NCBI RefSeq assembly: GCF_030704535.1
Contig: NC_081820.1
Span: 26,145,001-26,209,000 of the forward strand
Source of the DNA: Vitis vinifera
Lineage: Eukaryota; Streptophyta; Magnoliopsida; Vitales; Vitaceae
DNA: 64,000 nucleotides
Direction of reading: 5' to 3'
Part shown: piece by piece, positions 23,445 through 35,400 of the stretch
How positions within the stretch are numbered: the first letter of the stretch is position 1
Layout: every line of letters starts with the position of its first letter
Translations under genes and position numbers: made by a program
Notes under the pieces: model-generated
The model's input: only the letters and a program-made list of their open reading frames with translations
Database searches by the model: none
What the model was told of the DNA's origin: nothing

Positions 23445-26400
23445 ATGATGTTGAGGGAAGAAAAACTTGTGGCAGTTGGGCTGATAGCACTCCTCCATGT
23501 CTGCTTCATCTCAATCTGTGCTGCCGATGAAAACCAGACTTGCAGGCCTTCATCTTGTGGAGATATTCGAAATATCAGCAACCCTTTTCGGTTAAAGGGA
23601 GACCCATCCGGCTGTGGCGATCCTAACTATGAATTGGTTTGTGAAAATAATCGTACCATGTTGAACCTGTATAGTGGGAAATACTATGTTGCAGAGATCA
23701 ACTACAAGAACTACAGCATTCGGATAGTGGATCCTGGGCTTGACAAGGGAGACTGTTTCTCCAGCCCTCTGTATTATTTGACAAGAGGAAACTTCAGTTA
23801 TGGAGATCCATATGATTTGCCTTATGATTGGAAATTGAGTAGAACGGTTTTAATGAATTGTACAAGTTCAATCAGTGATCATAGCTACATTCGAATTAAT
23901 CCCTGCAACTCCAGCAGCACTTCATTTTCATCACAGGCATATGTTTATGCGCTAGCAGGAGTTTCTGAGGTGGGAGACATCAAGTATTCATGCACAATAG
24001 GCATGACTATTTCTACTCGACCATTGAAGGAAGTTTCTTCAAAGCCCAGGAATCAATCAATGTCAGAATTGCAAGAAGAGCTTCTTGTGGGACTTGAGAT
24101 TTCATTTCTGCCTTATCGCTGCAGCAGCGAATGCCATATGGAAGGGCAATCCTGCTATATGAATTTTATTGAAAATACAATTACATGTGTCTCCAACAGG
24201 GGATGCGGGGACTGGAGCAGTTGCTTAAAGCCAACTTGTAAGTAACAATTACAAGATGATATAGTCAATTTGTTTTGGGTACTCCGAATAGAGCTTAGAA
24301 GTTAGGCATGATGAAATCCATTTCACCTCAACCCATGATATCAAATTGAAAGAATCCTAATCGTATGTAATTTTAGGGATTGCACTGCCATGGAAATTTG
24401 AATATGTAGTTCAGATAAATAATTAGGACAACCAGGTTCAGGCTCTTTAATCTTTCTTCTTTCATGCATGAATCTCTTTATATTCTAACTTTACTTGCTT
24501 ATTTTAAACATGCAGGGCTAAGGAAATTCCTCTTTGACTTCCTGTTTCCTTTAATCGGTAAGGCTTTAGGAATTCCTCCTATTATCTTTCATTTTCCCAT
24601 TTCCTACAATTGGATTTTTATTTTATTTACTTCTGCAATAATAATTGATTTTTGGATGTTCCTGTCTTATTAACAGATGCCATATTTTCGGTTGAGCCCT
24701 CTCAAATCTTCAGTAAGGCTTCTAACTCCAACCACTAATTCCTTGTAGAAGATACAGTGGTAAAGTTCTATTTAGAGCTTTTTCCAGTTGGAATCTTTAG
24801 AGTGCTTGCTTTTTCACGGATTATACTCTTGAAAAAGAAAGGATTGCTTTGCAATGGGTTGAACAAAACTGGAAGTGAATTGCTCAAATCTCTTGGTATA
24901 TGGAGAAACCAAACAGTGGAATTGGAACTAAGGCCTTGAATTCTACAGCCCTAATTCCATGAAGTTTGGTTAAGTAATTAGGATAACCAAATGTAGACTG
25001 TTCAAGTTTTCTCCCTTTCATGAGAAGGCACTTCAACTTTTATAACTAACATTACTTGCTTTCATCGTGTAGGTGTTAGAGATTTGCTCAACGATTTGCC
25101 GTTCAGTTTACTTGGTAAGGCTTTGGGGATTCATTTTATCATCTTTCCTTTCTTATAACTTGGATTTTCCACTGTCATTATCCTTCCTTCTACTACTATT
25201 TTACCGTCTCAATAAACAGTACTAATTTTACTATTGTGCTTATTTTTACCCATTTCTTTAATCTGATTTATGTTCCTCTCTTATTGACAGGCTGGATTAT
25301 CCGAGTGATCCGTAAGGCTTCGATTTCCCACATATTAATTCTTTCTAAGGTTAATGTAATAAGGTCTTAATTCAGTATTCATGGGATTCTCACATTCAAG
25401 ATTGTACACTGGGCTGTCAAGTTTGTAATTTTTTTTTCTTGAAAAAAAAGACTCCTCTGCAGTGAGTGCGCAAAATTGGATGTGTAGTGGAATCCAAAAT
25501 TTTACTTCTTCCATGGAATTGGGACGGTATTGAATTCAAATTTAGTCTCAAAATTCTTTGTGATCTGAAGGAAAAAACAACGGAAGTGGGATTGGGGTCT
25601 CCAATTCAAAGGCCCCAATTCCGTACAACCAAACAAAACCCAAATTTTCTCTGACTCTCAGCCCTTACCTCCATCAAGTTGCCCCCTAAAAGAACAGTTG
25701 GTATCTGGTGTAAAAGCCTCTCAGCATCTTCCCTTCAGAAAAAACCAGTAAGTTTTGTCAAAATACTCAAGATAACCACCTACTGGTTTACTTAGTATGG
25801 AGATGGAGAGGATTTCCCAGTAGACTGTCTTCAATAATTTTGAAAGGCTATTGCATATGATCGTAAATTTTGCCTATACTGCTCTGTCCTCTTTCTAAAC
25901 TATTTCATTCTTTTAACTAATTATTCGTGTTCAGTTATAATTGTGGCTGGAAGAGCTGTGATTGGGATGCTATGCCTATGTGCCTTTCTGATTTACAAGT
26001 TTCAAAGGAGACACTTATCAATGGATGATACTCTTGAGGAATTCCTACAAAGTCATAACAATCTCCAGCCAATCAGGTACTCATATTCAGAAATAAAGAA
26101 GATGACTAATAATTTTCAAGATAAATTAGGTCAAGGAGGCTTTGGCTCGGTCTATAAAGGAAAGCTTCGAAGTGGCCAGATTGTAGCAGTAAAAATGTTG
26201 GTTGTGTCAAAATCTAATGGGCAGGACTTCATCAATGAAGTTGCTACAATTGGAAGGATTCATCATGTGAATGTGGTGCGACTCGTAGGGTTTTGCACGG
26301 AAAAATCAAAATATGCTCTTGTATATGACTTCATGGCAAATGGATCCCTTGATAAGTATGTTTTTCTCGAACGAGAAAATTCCATTCCTTTGAGCTGGGA

Positions 26401-27067
26401 GAGGTTGTATAACATTGCACTTGGAGTGGCTCATGGGATTGAATATTTACATCGTGGCTGTGAAATGCAAATTCTGCATTTTGATATCAAGCCACACAAC
26501 ATTCTTCTCGATGAAAACTTCACCCCAAAAGTTTCAGATTTTGGCCTTGCAAAACTGTATTCATCGGATCAAAATGCTGTCACTCTCACTGCAGCACGAG
26601 GAACGCTTGGATACATTGCTCCGGAACTGTTCTACAAAAACATTGGAGATGTCTCATATAAGGCCGATGTTTATAGTTTTGGAATGTTGTTGATGGAAAT
26701 GATGGGGAAAAGGAAGTACATGAATGCCCGTGCTGAGAAAAGCGAAATATTCTTTCCATCATGGATTTATGACCGGATTGATCGAGGAGAAGACATGGAA
26801 ATGGGAGAAGCCACTGAGGAAGAAAAGAAGTATATAAGGAAAATCATCATAGTTGCATTATGGTGTGTTCAAATGAAGCCCACTAACCGTCCTTCAATGA
26901 GCAAAGCACTGGAGATGCTGGAAAGTGAGGTAGAACTCTTGCAGATGCCTTCCAAGCCTACACTACATTCCAAGGATTTGTCAATGGAGGATGGTATGAA
27001 CAATCCAATTGGGGCACCAGTTTCTTCATGCAATGGCACAATGACAATTAGCTTAGAAGGAAGGTAG
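23445..27067 (+). CDS. Gene F: LRK10-like receptor kinase (class P), intact, many micro-exons
   Basis: Predicted 688-residue receptor kinase. Exons are 23,445-24,237, 24,516-24,557 (42 nt), 24,677-24,712 (36), 25,073-25,114 (42), 25,291-25,311 (21) and 25,935-27,067. Every micro-exon is a multiple of three between phase-1 junctions, so each could be skipped without frame loss. The ectodomain has [27 protein letters not shown] and a C-terminal [16 protein letters not shown]. The kinase has lysine at 398, HFD at 493 (non-RD) and DFG at 513. I chose ATG 23,445 because paralogues begin MMLxEEK there. The frame stays open upstream to 23,277, adding 56 residues with a hydrophobic segment. Which micro-exons are used is unproven. 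Confidence 0.86.
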
Positions 27068-28073
27068 AAACACTGTCTCTACTTGCACTCTGTGCTGTAG
27101 TCCTGTAAATTTTCTTGACATGGATGTAAGCATTTTTCTGCTCTTTCTGCTAGATTCTAATATGTACTCAACTGCTAACCACTAATCATTTTGTAACCAT
27201 ACATGAGGTACTAGCTTAGATGGCTCTGAAAAATGGAATTTGTTATTCTTTGCTGAGGTCTTAGCATTGTGCTCTGTTATGCATATGTAGGAACCAGCAA
27301 CAACATTTTTACTAGTTTGAGTTCTTTTGAGATACTAGAAAAGATATCGGCATTCGGGTTTGTTTGGGAACATTTTGGAAAACTATTCTTAAAAATCAGT
27401 TTTAGTCCTTAATTTTTTTTTGAACAAAATTCTGTTTAAAAACTCAAATACGAAAGAATAGTTTTTCAACTAATTCTCAATCATAGTAATGCATTTATGT
27501 ATAATACAAAAGTCTTTAAAATATTATTTATATTTTAAAATTTATTATAAAAAAAATCTATTTTCAAAGTAATTCTCAAAAAACTGTTTTCAAAACATGT
27601 TTTTTGAATTACAAAATTATTTTTTGTTTAAAGAAAAGGAAACCGTTTTCTAGAACGGATTCAAACAGGCATACTTGTCTTTGTTTCCATTAGGTTGGTA
27701 GAATCATGTAGATAGAAGTTGTTGGGGGAATCCGTTTGGTTATATGAGTTGGGGAATGTTTGGGGTCTGAGAAATTGATACAAAGATGGTGTTTCTAGCC
27801 CAAAGCAGAGGGGAAATTTTTCATGGGATTGGATTAGGATCATACAGAGCACGTTTGGTTGCTCAGAAAAAGTAAATAAATAAATAATAAAATAAAATTT
27901 AAAGTATCAAATCTTAAGACTCCATTATTGAGGTCCCACATTTTCTTTTCCTTTCAACTTTCTGCAAATTATGAAGTAAAACCTTCACAAAAATTACATT
28001 AATCAACAATTACAACTGGGTGCTTCCTAATTTACACATTCGCAATAATAAAACAATTAATTCCAACATTTTT
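27068..28073. repeat. Intergenic with a MITE-like repeat
   Basis: From about 27,358 to 27,669 lies an AT-rich unit that opens GTTTGTTTGGGAACATTTTG and closes with GTTTTCTAGAACGGATTC plus AAACAGG. Its ends are imperfectly inverted, as in hAT-like MITEs; I see no clear target duplication. At 27,815-27,870 a CATGGGATTGGATTAGGATC...GTTTGGTTGCTCAG stretch matches the 3' flanks of H and J. Confidence 0.45.
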
Positions 28074-29137
28074 CATTCAAATTTTGAAACGACTCCCAAA
28101 TCTTGTTGAATTAAAAGATGTTATCAAATTGCCTAATCCACCATCCATTGTCGCTGAATTCACCAAAGCCCCATAAATTTTTAGTTTCCTTAATCCAGAT
28201 TTGCAGCTCAGAGCACACTGACTGCCACCAGAAGAAGAAAGAAACCTATAATTGGACCTGCAGTCACTACTTTCTTTCCTGCACCTGAAAAAGAATAAAT
28301 AACACAATTTTAGCCTTTTTTAAACTTAGTAAATTAATAAATAACAAGATTGAGTTGACCTCAAACCCGAGTCAACCTGCCGAGTTGCACCCATCCTCTT
28401 TCTAACACTATTTCTACCAGGATATGGAATGAAATAGTACCTGTTGCTGGCTCTCCTATGCATTCAGTTTCAGGCTCCTTGCTGTTGCTCTTCAGTCTGC
28501 ACTTCATGCTTTCTTCACAGTTTCTGCATATCTCGCTTGACCAATTCAAAGAAAAACCCTTGCTCAGCTCAGATACCGGATATGGGACTGCTGAGATGTT
28601 GTACATCTTCTGGCAAGATGATAGGTCCACATCTCTAATACTTGCAGTGGACATAACAGCATAAACTGGATAATCAGGGAGAGAAAGGCAAGGGATGGGA
28701 TCGACATAAGACATTTCTCTTTTCTTTGATGAACAGTTGAAGAAGGTGAAGTCATATAGGGCTTCCCACTGATTGCTGAGCTTGAAGTTGAAGGGGGAGG
28801 CTGATAAACTTAGGTTCTGAAGCTGTCTTGGAAGGCATTTTTCTGGGTCTTGGACCATCATTTCATGAGACTCATAGCTGATATTCTTTACCAGGACCTT
28901 CGCTGAATGTGGAAGCTCTAGTATGGTTTCGTTCCTCTCTGTACATGAGAGCTCAAACCCCGGATACCCACAGCGGTCTGGCTGCCCTTTCAGCCTGAAC
29001 GGGAACCGGATTAGTGAACCTTGGTGGCTGCAGCTGCTTGAGACTAAGCAGTCGTCCTGGCTCACTGCAACATCCAAGGAAATTGTTACAAACAAGAACA
29101 AGAAGAACATCATTCTCAAGGAAACTCCACTGATCAT
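28074..29137 (-). pseudogene. Gene G: class M receptor with kinase core deleted
   Basis: The ectodomain exon (29,137-28,441) is open and normal: a signal peptide, FPFRLKGQPDRCGYPGFEL, and the closing CRNCEESMKCRLK, with a phase-1 donor. The next exon starts at 28,284. It reads through the micro-exon sequence directly into the transmembrane segment (GPIIGFFLL), so the short intron found there in E and I is precisely absent. After SVL the frame stops. What follows matches the C-terminal end of the M kinases (ELQIWIKE, then the 3' end of the gene), so about 250 kinase residues were deleted. The mRNA could still give a membrane-anchored ectodomain of about 250 residues. H, its partner, shows a parallel loss. 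Confidence 0.82.
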
Positions 29138-29679
29138 CTCTAGAATTAATCTGTAGTAATACTACTCCTCAACCCTTCTGCACTCAGATTTTAATGCTAT
29201 TTCAGATTTCTCCTCTTGTGGATTGGTTCAAAGATGGATGTTTCCAGTCACATCTCCAAATCATGAGATGACGGATTCTTATATCAAGCATTGACCTTGA
29301 TTTTTAGACGTGTTTTGACGGTTCAAATCCTTGGTGAAATTCAGCATCCTTGACACTGGGTGCCGGTCAACAAAAGTTGCTTTTCTAAGTGGTCTGAATC
29401 TGATTAAAACGCACTCATGCCACCGCGTAAAGAATTTATTTTCTGTCTCTTTCCTGCCCTTGACTCTTTCAACTATTGCGGATGTTGACGTGAAAAAAGT
29501 TATAAATTTCAAAGCTGGTTGACTGCAACTTGCCCTAGGGACCACAAATTGCCTATGAGATAAGGCATAAAGCCATAAAACAACCCACAACCTTTTCTCC
29601 AGCAAGCATATATAGATCCTTTTGTTCTCTGAAAGTATCAAATCAAAGCACTTACAGCTCCTCTCTCTCCTGTGAAATC
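29138..29679. promoter_or_regulatory. Divergent promoter of pair G/H, W-box rich
   Basis: 542 bp between start codons. TTGAC or its complement occurs at 29,291, 29,315, 29,350, 29,366, 29,460, 29,485 and 29,519, seven times in 233 bp. TTGAC is the core bound by WRKY factors, which act in defence responses. Control by WRKYs is inference from motif density. Confidence 0.6.
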
Positions 29680-31193
29680 ATGATGTTGAATAAAGAAAAA
29701 CTTGTGGGAGTAGGCCTCATAACCCTCCTCCATCTCTGCTTCTTTTCCGTCTGCGTTGCCGGCCAAAACCAGCCCTGCAGGCCTTCTTCTTGCGGGGATA
29801 TGCTGAACATCAGCGACCCTTTCCGGTTAAAAGGCGACCCATCTGGCTGTGGGGATAGTCGGTATGAATTGGCTTGTGAAAACAATCGTACCATTCTCAA
29901 TCTGTATCGTGGGAAATACTATGTCGAGGAGATTAACTACCAAAACTATAGTATCCGGGTGGTGGATCCTGGGCTGAAGAAGGGAAACTGTTTGTCCACT
30001 CCTCTCTATCACTTGACTCCTGAGAACTTCAGCTATGATCATCCGTACGCCTGGCCTTACGATTGGGGATTCAGAACGACAGTCTTGATGAGCTGCTCGA
30101 GGCCGATCAGCGACGACAAATTCATTCCCATCACTTCTTGCAATAGTACTAATGGCACAACCTCTTCCTCCTCACAGCCTTATCATTATGCGCTAAGTGG
30201 AGATGGAGAATCCCTGCAGGTGGGCGATCTCCCGGGCTCATGCACTATAGGAAAGTCAATATTTTCCAAGCTGGGGGCAGCTTCAGAGCCCGGAAACCGG
30301 TCAATGTCGAGCCTCCAAGATCAGCTTCTTCTGGGGATTGAGCTTTCGTTTCTGCAAATCCAGTGCATCAGAGAATGTAGGGTGAAAGGGCAAAGCTGCT
30401 ACATGGATTACACTGTCAACTCAGTGAAATGCGATGACCCGAATTCATGCAAGGATTTGAGTGATGACTGCTACAAACCAATCTGTAAGTGATAATTTAC
30501 TGTAACTTTGTGTTTTTGAGTGTGAAATCCATCATCAAAATTTATTCAAGTAATACTGGTTTCTTGGTTTTAATCATGCAGGGCTTAAGGGTTTGATCAT
30601 CATCCTCCAGATCATCTTTGCTTCAATTTACACTCCGATCATTGGTAAGACTCCCAAGTTCCATCTCTTTTTTCCTTGTAAAAACGGGATAATCATGTAA
30701 CATTCTTGCTTTTCAAGGATTATACTCTGGGGTCCTAGGATTTTAATTCTCAGCACCTGGGTATGTAAAATTAGATGTGAAATGATCAACCAATTCGAAA
30801 AAAAAAAAACCCCCGAAAAATCTACTTTTGTTTTGAAATTTGTGTGGGTTTGGGATTGCATTGAACCTGAGTTCGCTCCTCAATCCACTTGTATGAAAAG
30901 AACATGCTGCGAAATTGGAACTGAGGCCTCCAGTTCTGAGTGCCCCAATTCTAGGAAACCAAACAGAAACTGATTTTCTCCCCTGGAAAAACACAACTTT
31001 TCCAACCAAATACATATCATCATAACTTTCACTATCCGGTTTTCAAAAATCTGTCATTTTTCTAACATTTGATTCACGTTCAGCTGCAGGAATTTTAGGA
31101 AGAGCTTTACTTGGGGTGGTGCTTTCCTATGGAATCTACAAGCTTCGACAAAGGCACATATCAAAGCATGATACTACTAAAGAAATCCCATGA
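29680..31193 (+). CDS. Gene H: kinase-less class P receptor-like protein
   Basis: Open 325-residue model: exons 29,680-30,484, 30,582-30,644 (63 nt) and 31,084-31,193, GT/AG in phase 1. It has a signal peptide and a full class P ectodomain ([37 protein letters not shown]). A hydrophobic micro-exon (GLIIILQIIFASIYTPIIG) precedes a second helix, then the juxtamembrane stretch KLRQRHISKHDTT. The protein stops where F continues with LEEFL. Downstream sequence (31,194-31,310) matches the far C-terminal part of the F kinase, so the kinase core was deleted. It may be a decoy or co-receptor without a kinase, or simply a pseudogene. The intact reading frame and splice sites favour expression, but this is not proven. 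Confidence 0.75.
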
Positions 31194-31310
31194 AGGTGAA
31201 AAGAAATTTAAAGGAAAATGTGTGTACAGAAGAAGCCCGAGAGCCATTCTTCGGTGAGCAAAGCACTGGAGATGCTGGAAGGCGGTCTGTGTTCGAAAAT
31301 TAACAGATTC
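31194..31310 (+). pseudogene. C-terminal kinase remnant after gene H
   Basis: Resembles the F sequence around [10 protein letters not shown] and then [10 protein letters not shown] (GAGCAAAGCACTGGAGATGC is shared exactly), but it is out of frame and lies beyond the stop of H. It marks the right edge of the kinase deletion. Confidence 0.8.
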
Positions 31311-31649
31311 CAATCATAGATATTTTTCCTAGTTTGATATGAAAGGAAATTGATGTAATTTAGACATATTCATAGGATTGTAATTCTTCTTTTATTTCCT
31401 TTTTTGAGAATGATGTTTGTCAATTACTTTCTTTTCTGTTACTGAGACAATTCATCAGAAGTGAATATACATATTCTGTTTATAGTCTTCCATTCTTCCC
31501 AAGAAATGGAGAGATAAAGGGAAAATTTTTCATGGGATCGGATGGAGATCATAGTGGGTATGTTTGGCTGATTGGAAAATGTAATAAAAAGGAAAGAAAT
31601 CAGATTTCTGAATCGTAAAAGGTTCAATTCATGTGGCCCCCTCACCACT

Positions 31650-32438
31650 GTCTGGAAAAACCAGGCTCCAGATCAAGTCATCTAGGTATCTCCGTTGGAT
31701 AACACGGCGTCGATTTGATGCTGCAGTTTCAAGAGTTCCTCCGTTTCTTCCTTCATCTTCTAGTATTCCCCGTTTAAGGTGACAAACCACCCACCCTTAA
31801 AACGACGACGTTCATCCTCCTTCCTGTAACAAGACGTCATTTTTTTCTGAGAAACGACGTCGTTTTGGGATGCCAATCCCTCTCTTTTTTCTGAAAATTG
31901 TGCCCCAACTCCTCAGCTGAGAGAAGCTGCGAGAAAAAATCCCATCAAAATCCATGAAATTGTGTTCCTGAGAATCACCCCAATCTCTTCTTAGTATCGT
32001 TTTCCGGTTCCAGAAAATCGAACAATTTCCATGGATTCATTCGGGAAGGCATCAGAAAAAATCCAAGAGAGCTATGTTTTTCATAGAGTGATGGGTAACG
32101 TAATCAACAGAGAGAGAAGAGAGAACGGACAAATCCAAACGCGGCGTTTTCTGGCAGAGACGAGAGGCTGATAAGCAGAAAACGACGCCGTTTTGAGGTA
32201 ACAGTTGCTTTCTCCACCTTCAAGCTTTCTCGTCGTCTTCTTTCTGCGAATTTTACTCTCATCCCTACACAAAAACGGTGTCGTTTTATTTGTTAAAGTC
32301 TGATATTACCTTGTTTTGATTTCGTTTGGGTAACACCAAATTTTCTCCAAAACGACGTCGTTTTAAATTTTACCGTTTCTTCTTCCCCTGTTCCAGGATT
32401 CTCTGTTTCTTAAATGATTATGTTTTGTTTCTGTATTT
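31650..32438. other. CGACGT-motif block, left part, split by a retrotransposon
   Basis: Non-coding, GC-richer block like 18,230-18,950. CGACGTCGTTTT-type motifs occur at 31,853 and 32,350, with variants at 31,803, 31,835, 32,181 and 32,274. It shares a GTGCCCCAACTCCTCAGCTG-like stretch and a CCGTTTCTTC...AGGATTCTC(T/C)GTTTCTTA stretch with the first block. The chromovirus inserted at 32,439. No protein is evident. Confidence 0.6.
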
Positions 32439-32443
32439 CTTAT

Positions 32444-35400
32444 TGATGCAAACTTAAATGAAATGCGACATAAGAAGAAGAAGAGAGGCGAATGGAGAGA
32501 GAATAGGCAATCTTATTGATGACAATATGAAAGATAACAGAGCAGAGAGGAGATGAGCAATTCACACAATTCCCACAACATCCCTGACCCTTCATCTCTC
32601 TCACACTCATATACTATCTCTATAACAAATTGCAACAACTTCTCTAACAAACTCCCGAGAATATCGCTAAGCCGCTTCTCACAGGAATAACAGAAATGAA
32701 GAAAGGAAAAGATAAGGAAATGACAGAAAGAAATGAAATAAGTGCTAGCTGGCGTGCCTATCCATTCCTTTCGCATAAAACGCACCGCATCACTTTTCTG
32801 TTTCTCCTCACGGTGTCGTTTACCAGCTGTTCGCATCAATACTCCCTTCTAAGAAACTTCCTTGTCCTCAAGGAAGAAAGCAGGAAACCTCCTCTTCAGA
32901 TCATCTGCAAATTCCCAAGACGCATCAGCTGGTGATTTATCAACCCAATGTATCAGTAATTGAACAGCTGGGACATTGTGTCTTTTGACTAAACGACGGT
33001 CCAGAATAGCTTGTGGGAGCAAGGTGGTGCTGGTATTAGAGATAGGTAAAGATGAGCAAGCTTGAATTGATGCATGAGCTGGCTTGAGAAGGGACACGTG
33101 GAATACGTTGTGTATTTGAGCATCAGGAGGCAACTGGAGCTGATAAGCCACTGTTCCAATTCTGTCTATCACCTTAAACGGGCCATAATAGCGGGGTTGG
33201 AGTTTGGGACCTCCTGAATGCATACTGACTTGCTTATAAGCCTGGAGTTTTAGTAACACCATATCTCCAATGTTGAATTCTCTGTCAAACCTGTTCTTAT
33301 CGGCTTGAATTTTCATCCTCTGCTGTGCCTTGGAGAGATGGTGTTTAAGCAGTTGCAGCCAACTCTCTCTTTCATTTAACACTCTATCAACAGCTTCAAC
33401 ATTTGAGTCCTTTGGAAAATAGGGAATTTGTAGCGGAGGGGCATAACCATACAAAGCTTCAAACGGTGACATCTTTAAAGAGGAATGGTATGAAGTATTA
33501 TACCAAAACTCTGCTAATGAGATCCAGTTTGCCCATTGGCCTGGGTTATCGCCTGCCATGCACCGAAGATAGGTTTCAATACACCTATTCACCACTTCTG
33601 TCTGACCGTCCGTTTGAGGGTGGTACGCAGTAGATAGCTGCAATGAGACACCCTGTAATTTGAAAAATTCCTGCCAAAAAACACTGGTGAAAATAGGGTC
33701 TCTGTCACATGTGATGGAGTGAGGAAGACCATGAAGTTTATATACACTGTCAAGGAACACTTGGGCAACCATCTTGGCTGTATATGGGTGTGGTAGCAGC
33801 ATAAAGTGACCATACTTGGTAAGCCTGTCCACAACAACAAAAATTGCCGTTTTACCATTAGATTTGGGGAGGCCTTCGATGAAGTCCATTGTGATGTCTG
33901 TGAAGACTCCCTCTGGAACAGGCAATGGTTGCAGTAAGCCAGAATAAGGTTTATTTTCTGGTTTGAAGCGCTGACATACAGAGCAATTTCTCACATATTC
34001 TCGGACAAACTTCCTCAAACCCTTCCAATAAACTACTGCAGATATTTGCTTTGTAGTCACATACACGCCAGAATGGCCTCCAGTTGGCGAATCATGAAAG
34101 CTGTTTAAGATCTCTCGTCGCAGTTGTTCATTGACTCCAACTACCAATTTCCCCTTTCTCCGAAGTTCCTCTCCTCGCCAAGAATATTTAGGATAAGCAG
34201 AGGGGTCTGCTTCCTTAGCCTTAATGATCTTCTGTAATTCAGGATCTACACCCCAAGATTCTTTGATCAAGTCATACAACTGAGTGTTTAAAATTGTTGT
34301 AGATAGAACAAACAACTCTGCTGGTTGGATTCTAGACAAAGCATCCGCAGCAACATTCTCTTTTCCTTGCTTATAGCGAATTTCGTAATCGTATTGCATA
34401 AGCTTGGCAACCCAAGCTTGCTGAGTAGGTGTAGTTACTCGCTGTTCAAGAAGATATTTCAAACTCTGGTGGTCTGTTTTGATTACAAAATGGCGATCTA
34501 CCAGATATGACTCCCACTTTTTGATGGCCATAAGAATAGCCAACATCTCTTTTTCATAAGTGGATAAGGTTTGAAACCTGTCAGATAAGGCCTTGCTGAT
34601 GTATGCAATGGGATGTCCTTCTTGCATTAGGACTGCTCCAATACCCTGACCAGAAGCATCTGTTTCTATTATGAACTCCTTTGAAAAATTTGGTAGAGCA
34701 AGCACTGGTGCGGTTATCATCGCCTGTTTCAAAGCCATGAAAGCTTGATTACTTCCCTCTGTCCAGTGAAAAGCGTCCTTTTTAAGCAGATCTGTCAGTG
34801 GCTTTGCAATTTTTCCATAATCCTTTACAAACCGCCTATAGTACCCCGTGAGGCCGAGAAAGCCACGAAGTTGCTTAAGTGTAATGGAAGTTGGCCAGTC
34901 TCTAACAGCAGCAACTTTTTGAGGATCAGTATAAACTCCCCCGCTGGAAATCACATGGCCCAGATACTCAATACTAGAGTGGCCAAAGAAACATTTGTTG
35001 CTCTTGGCATAAAGCAAATTCTCCCGTAAGACCTGCAAGGCAATACTCAAATGATGTATGTGGTCAGAGAAGCTTCTGCTGTATATTAAAATGTCATCAA
35101 AAAACACTAGAATGAACTTCCGAAGATAGGGTTGGAAGATATTGTTCATAAGACTCTGGAAGGTGGATGGAGCATTCGTGAGGCCAAAAGGCATCACCAA
35201 AAATTCGTAGTGGCCCTCATGTGTCTTGAAGGCAGTTTTTGGCACATCAGGTTCATGCATTCTGATTTGCCAATAGCCAGAGCGTAGGTCAATTTTGGAG
35301 AAAATTGTTGAACCTCCCAATTCTTCAAGAAGTTCTTCAATAACAGGTATTGGAAATTTGTCCTTGACAGTAACTTGGTTCAAAGCTCTGTAATCAACAC

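Noticed and set aside
29279-29641. 120-codon minus-strand open frame between G and H
   Set aside because: Falls in the divergent promoter, has no homology I can see, and the other pairs have no counterpart.
32513-32839. 108-codon open frame, present twice (also 37,460-37,786)
   Set aside because: Both lie inside the two LTRs of the chromovirus, which is why they are identical. It is LTR sequence, not a gene.
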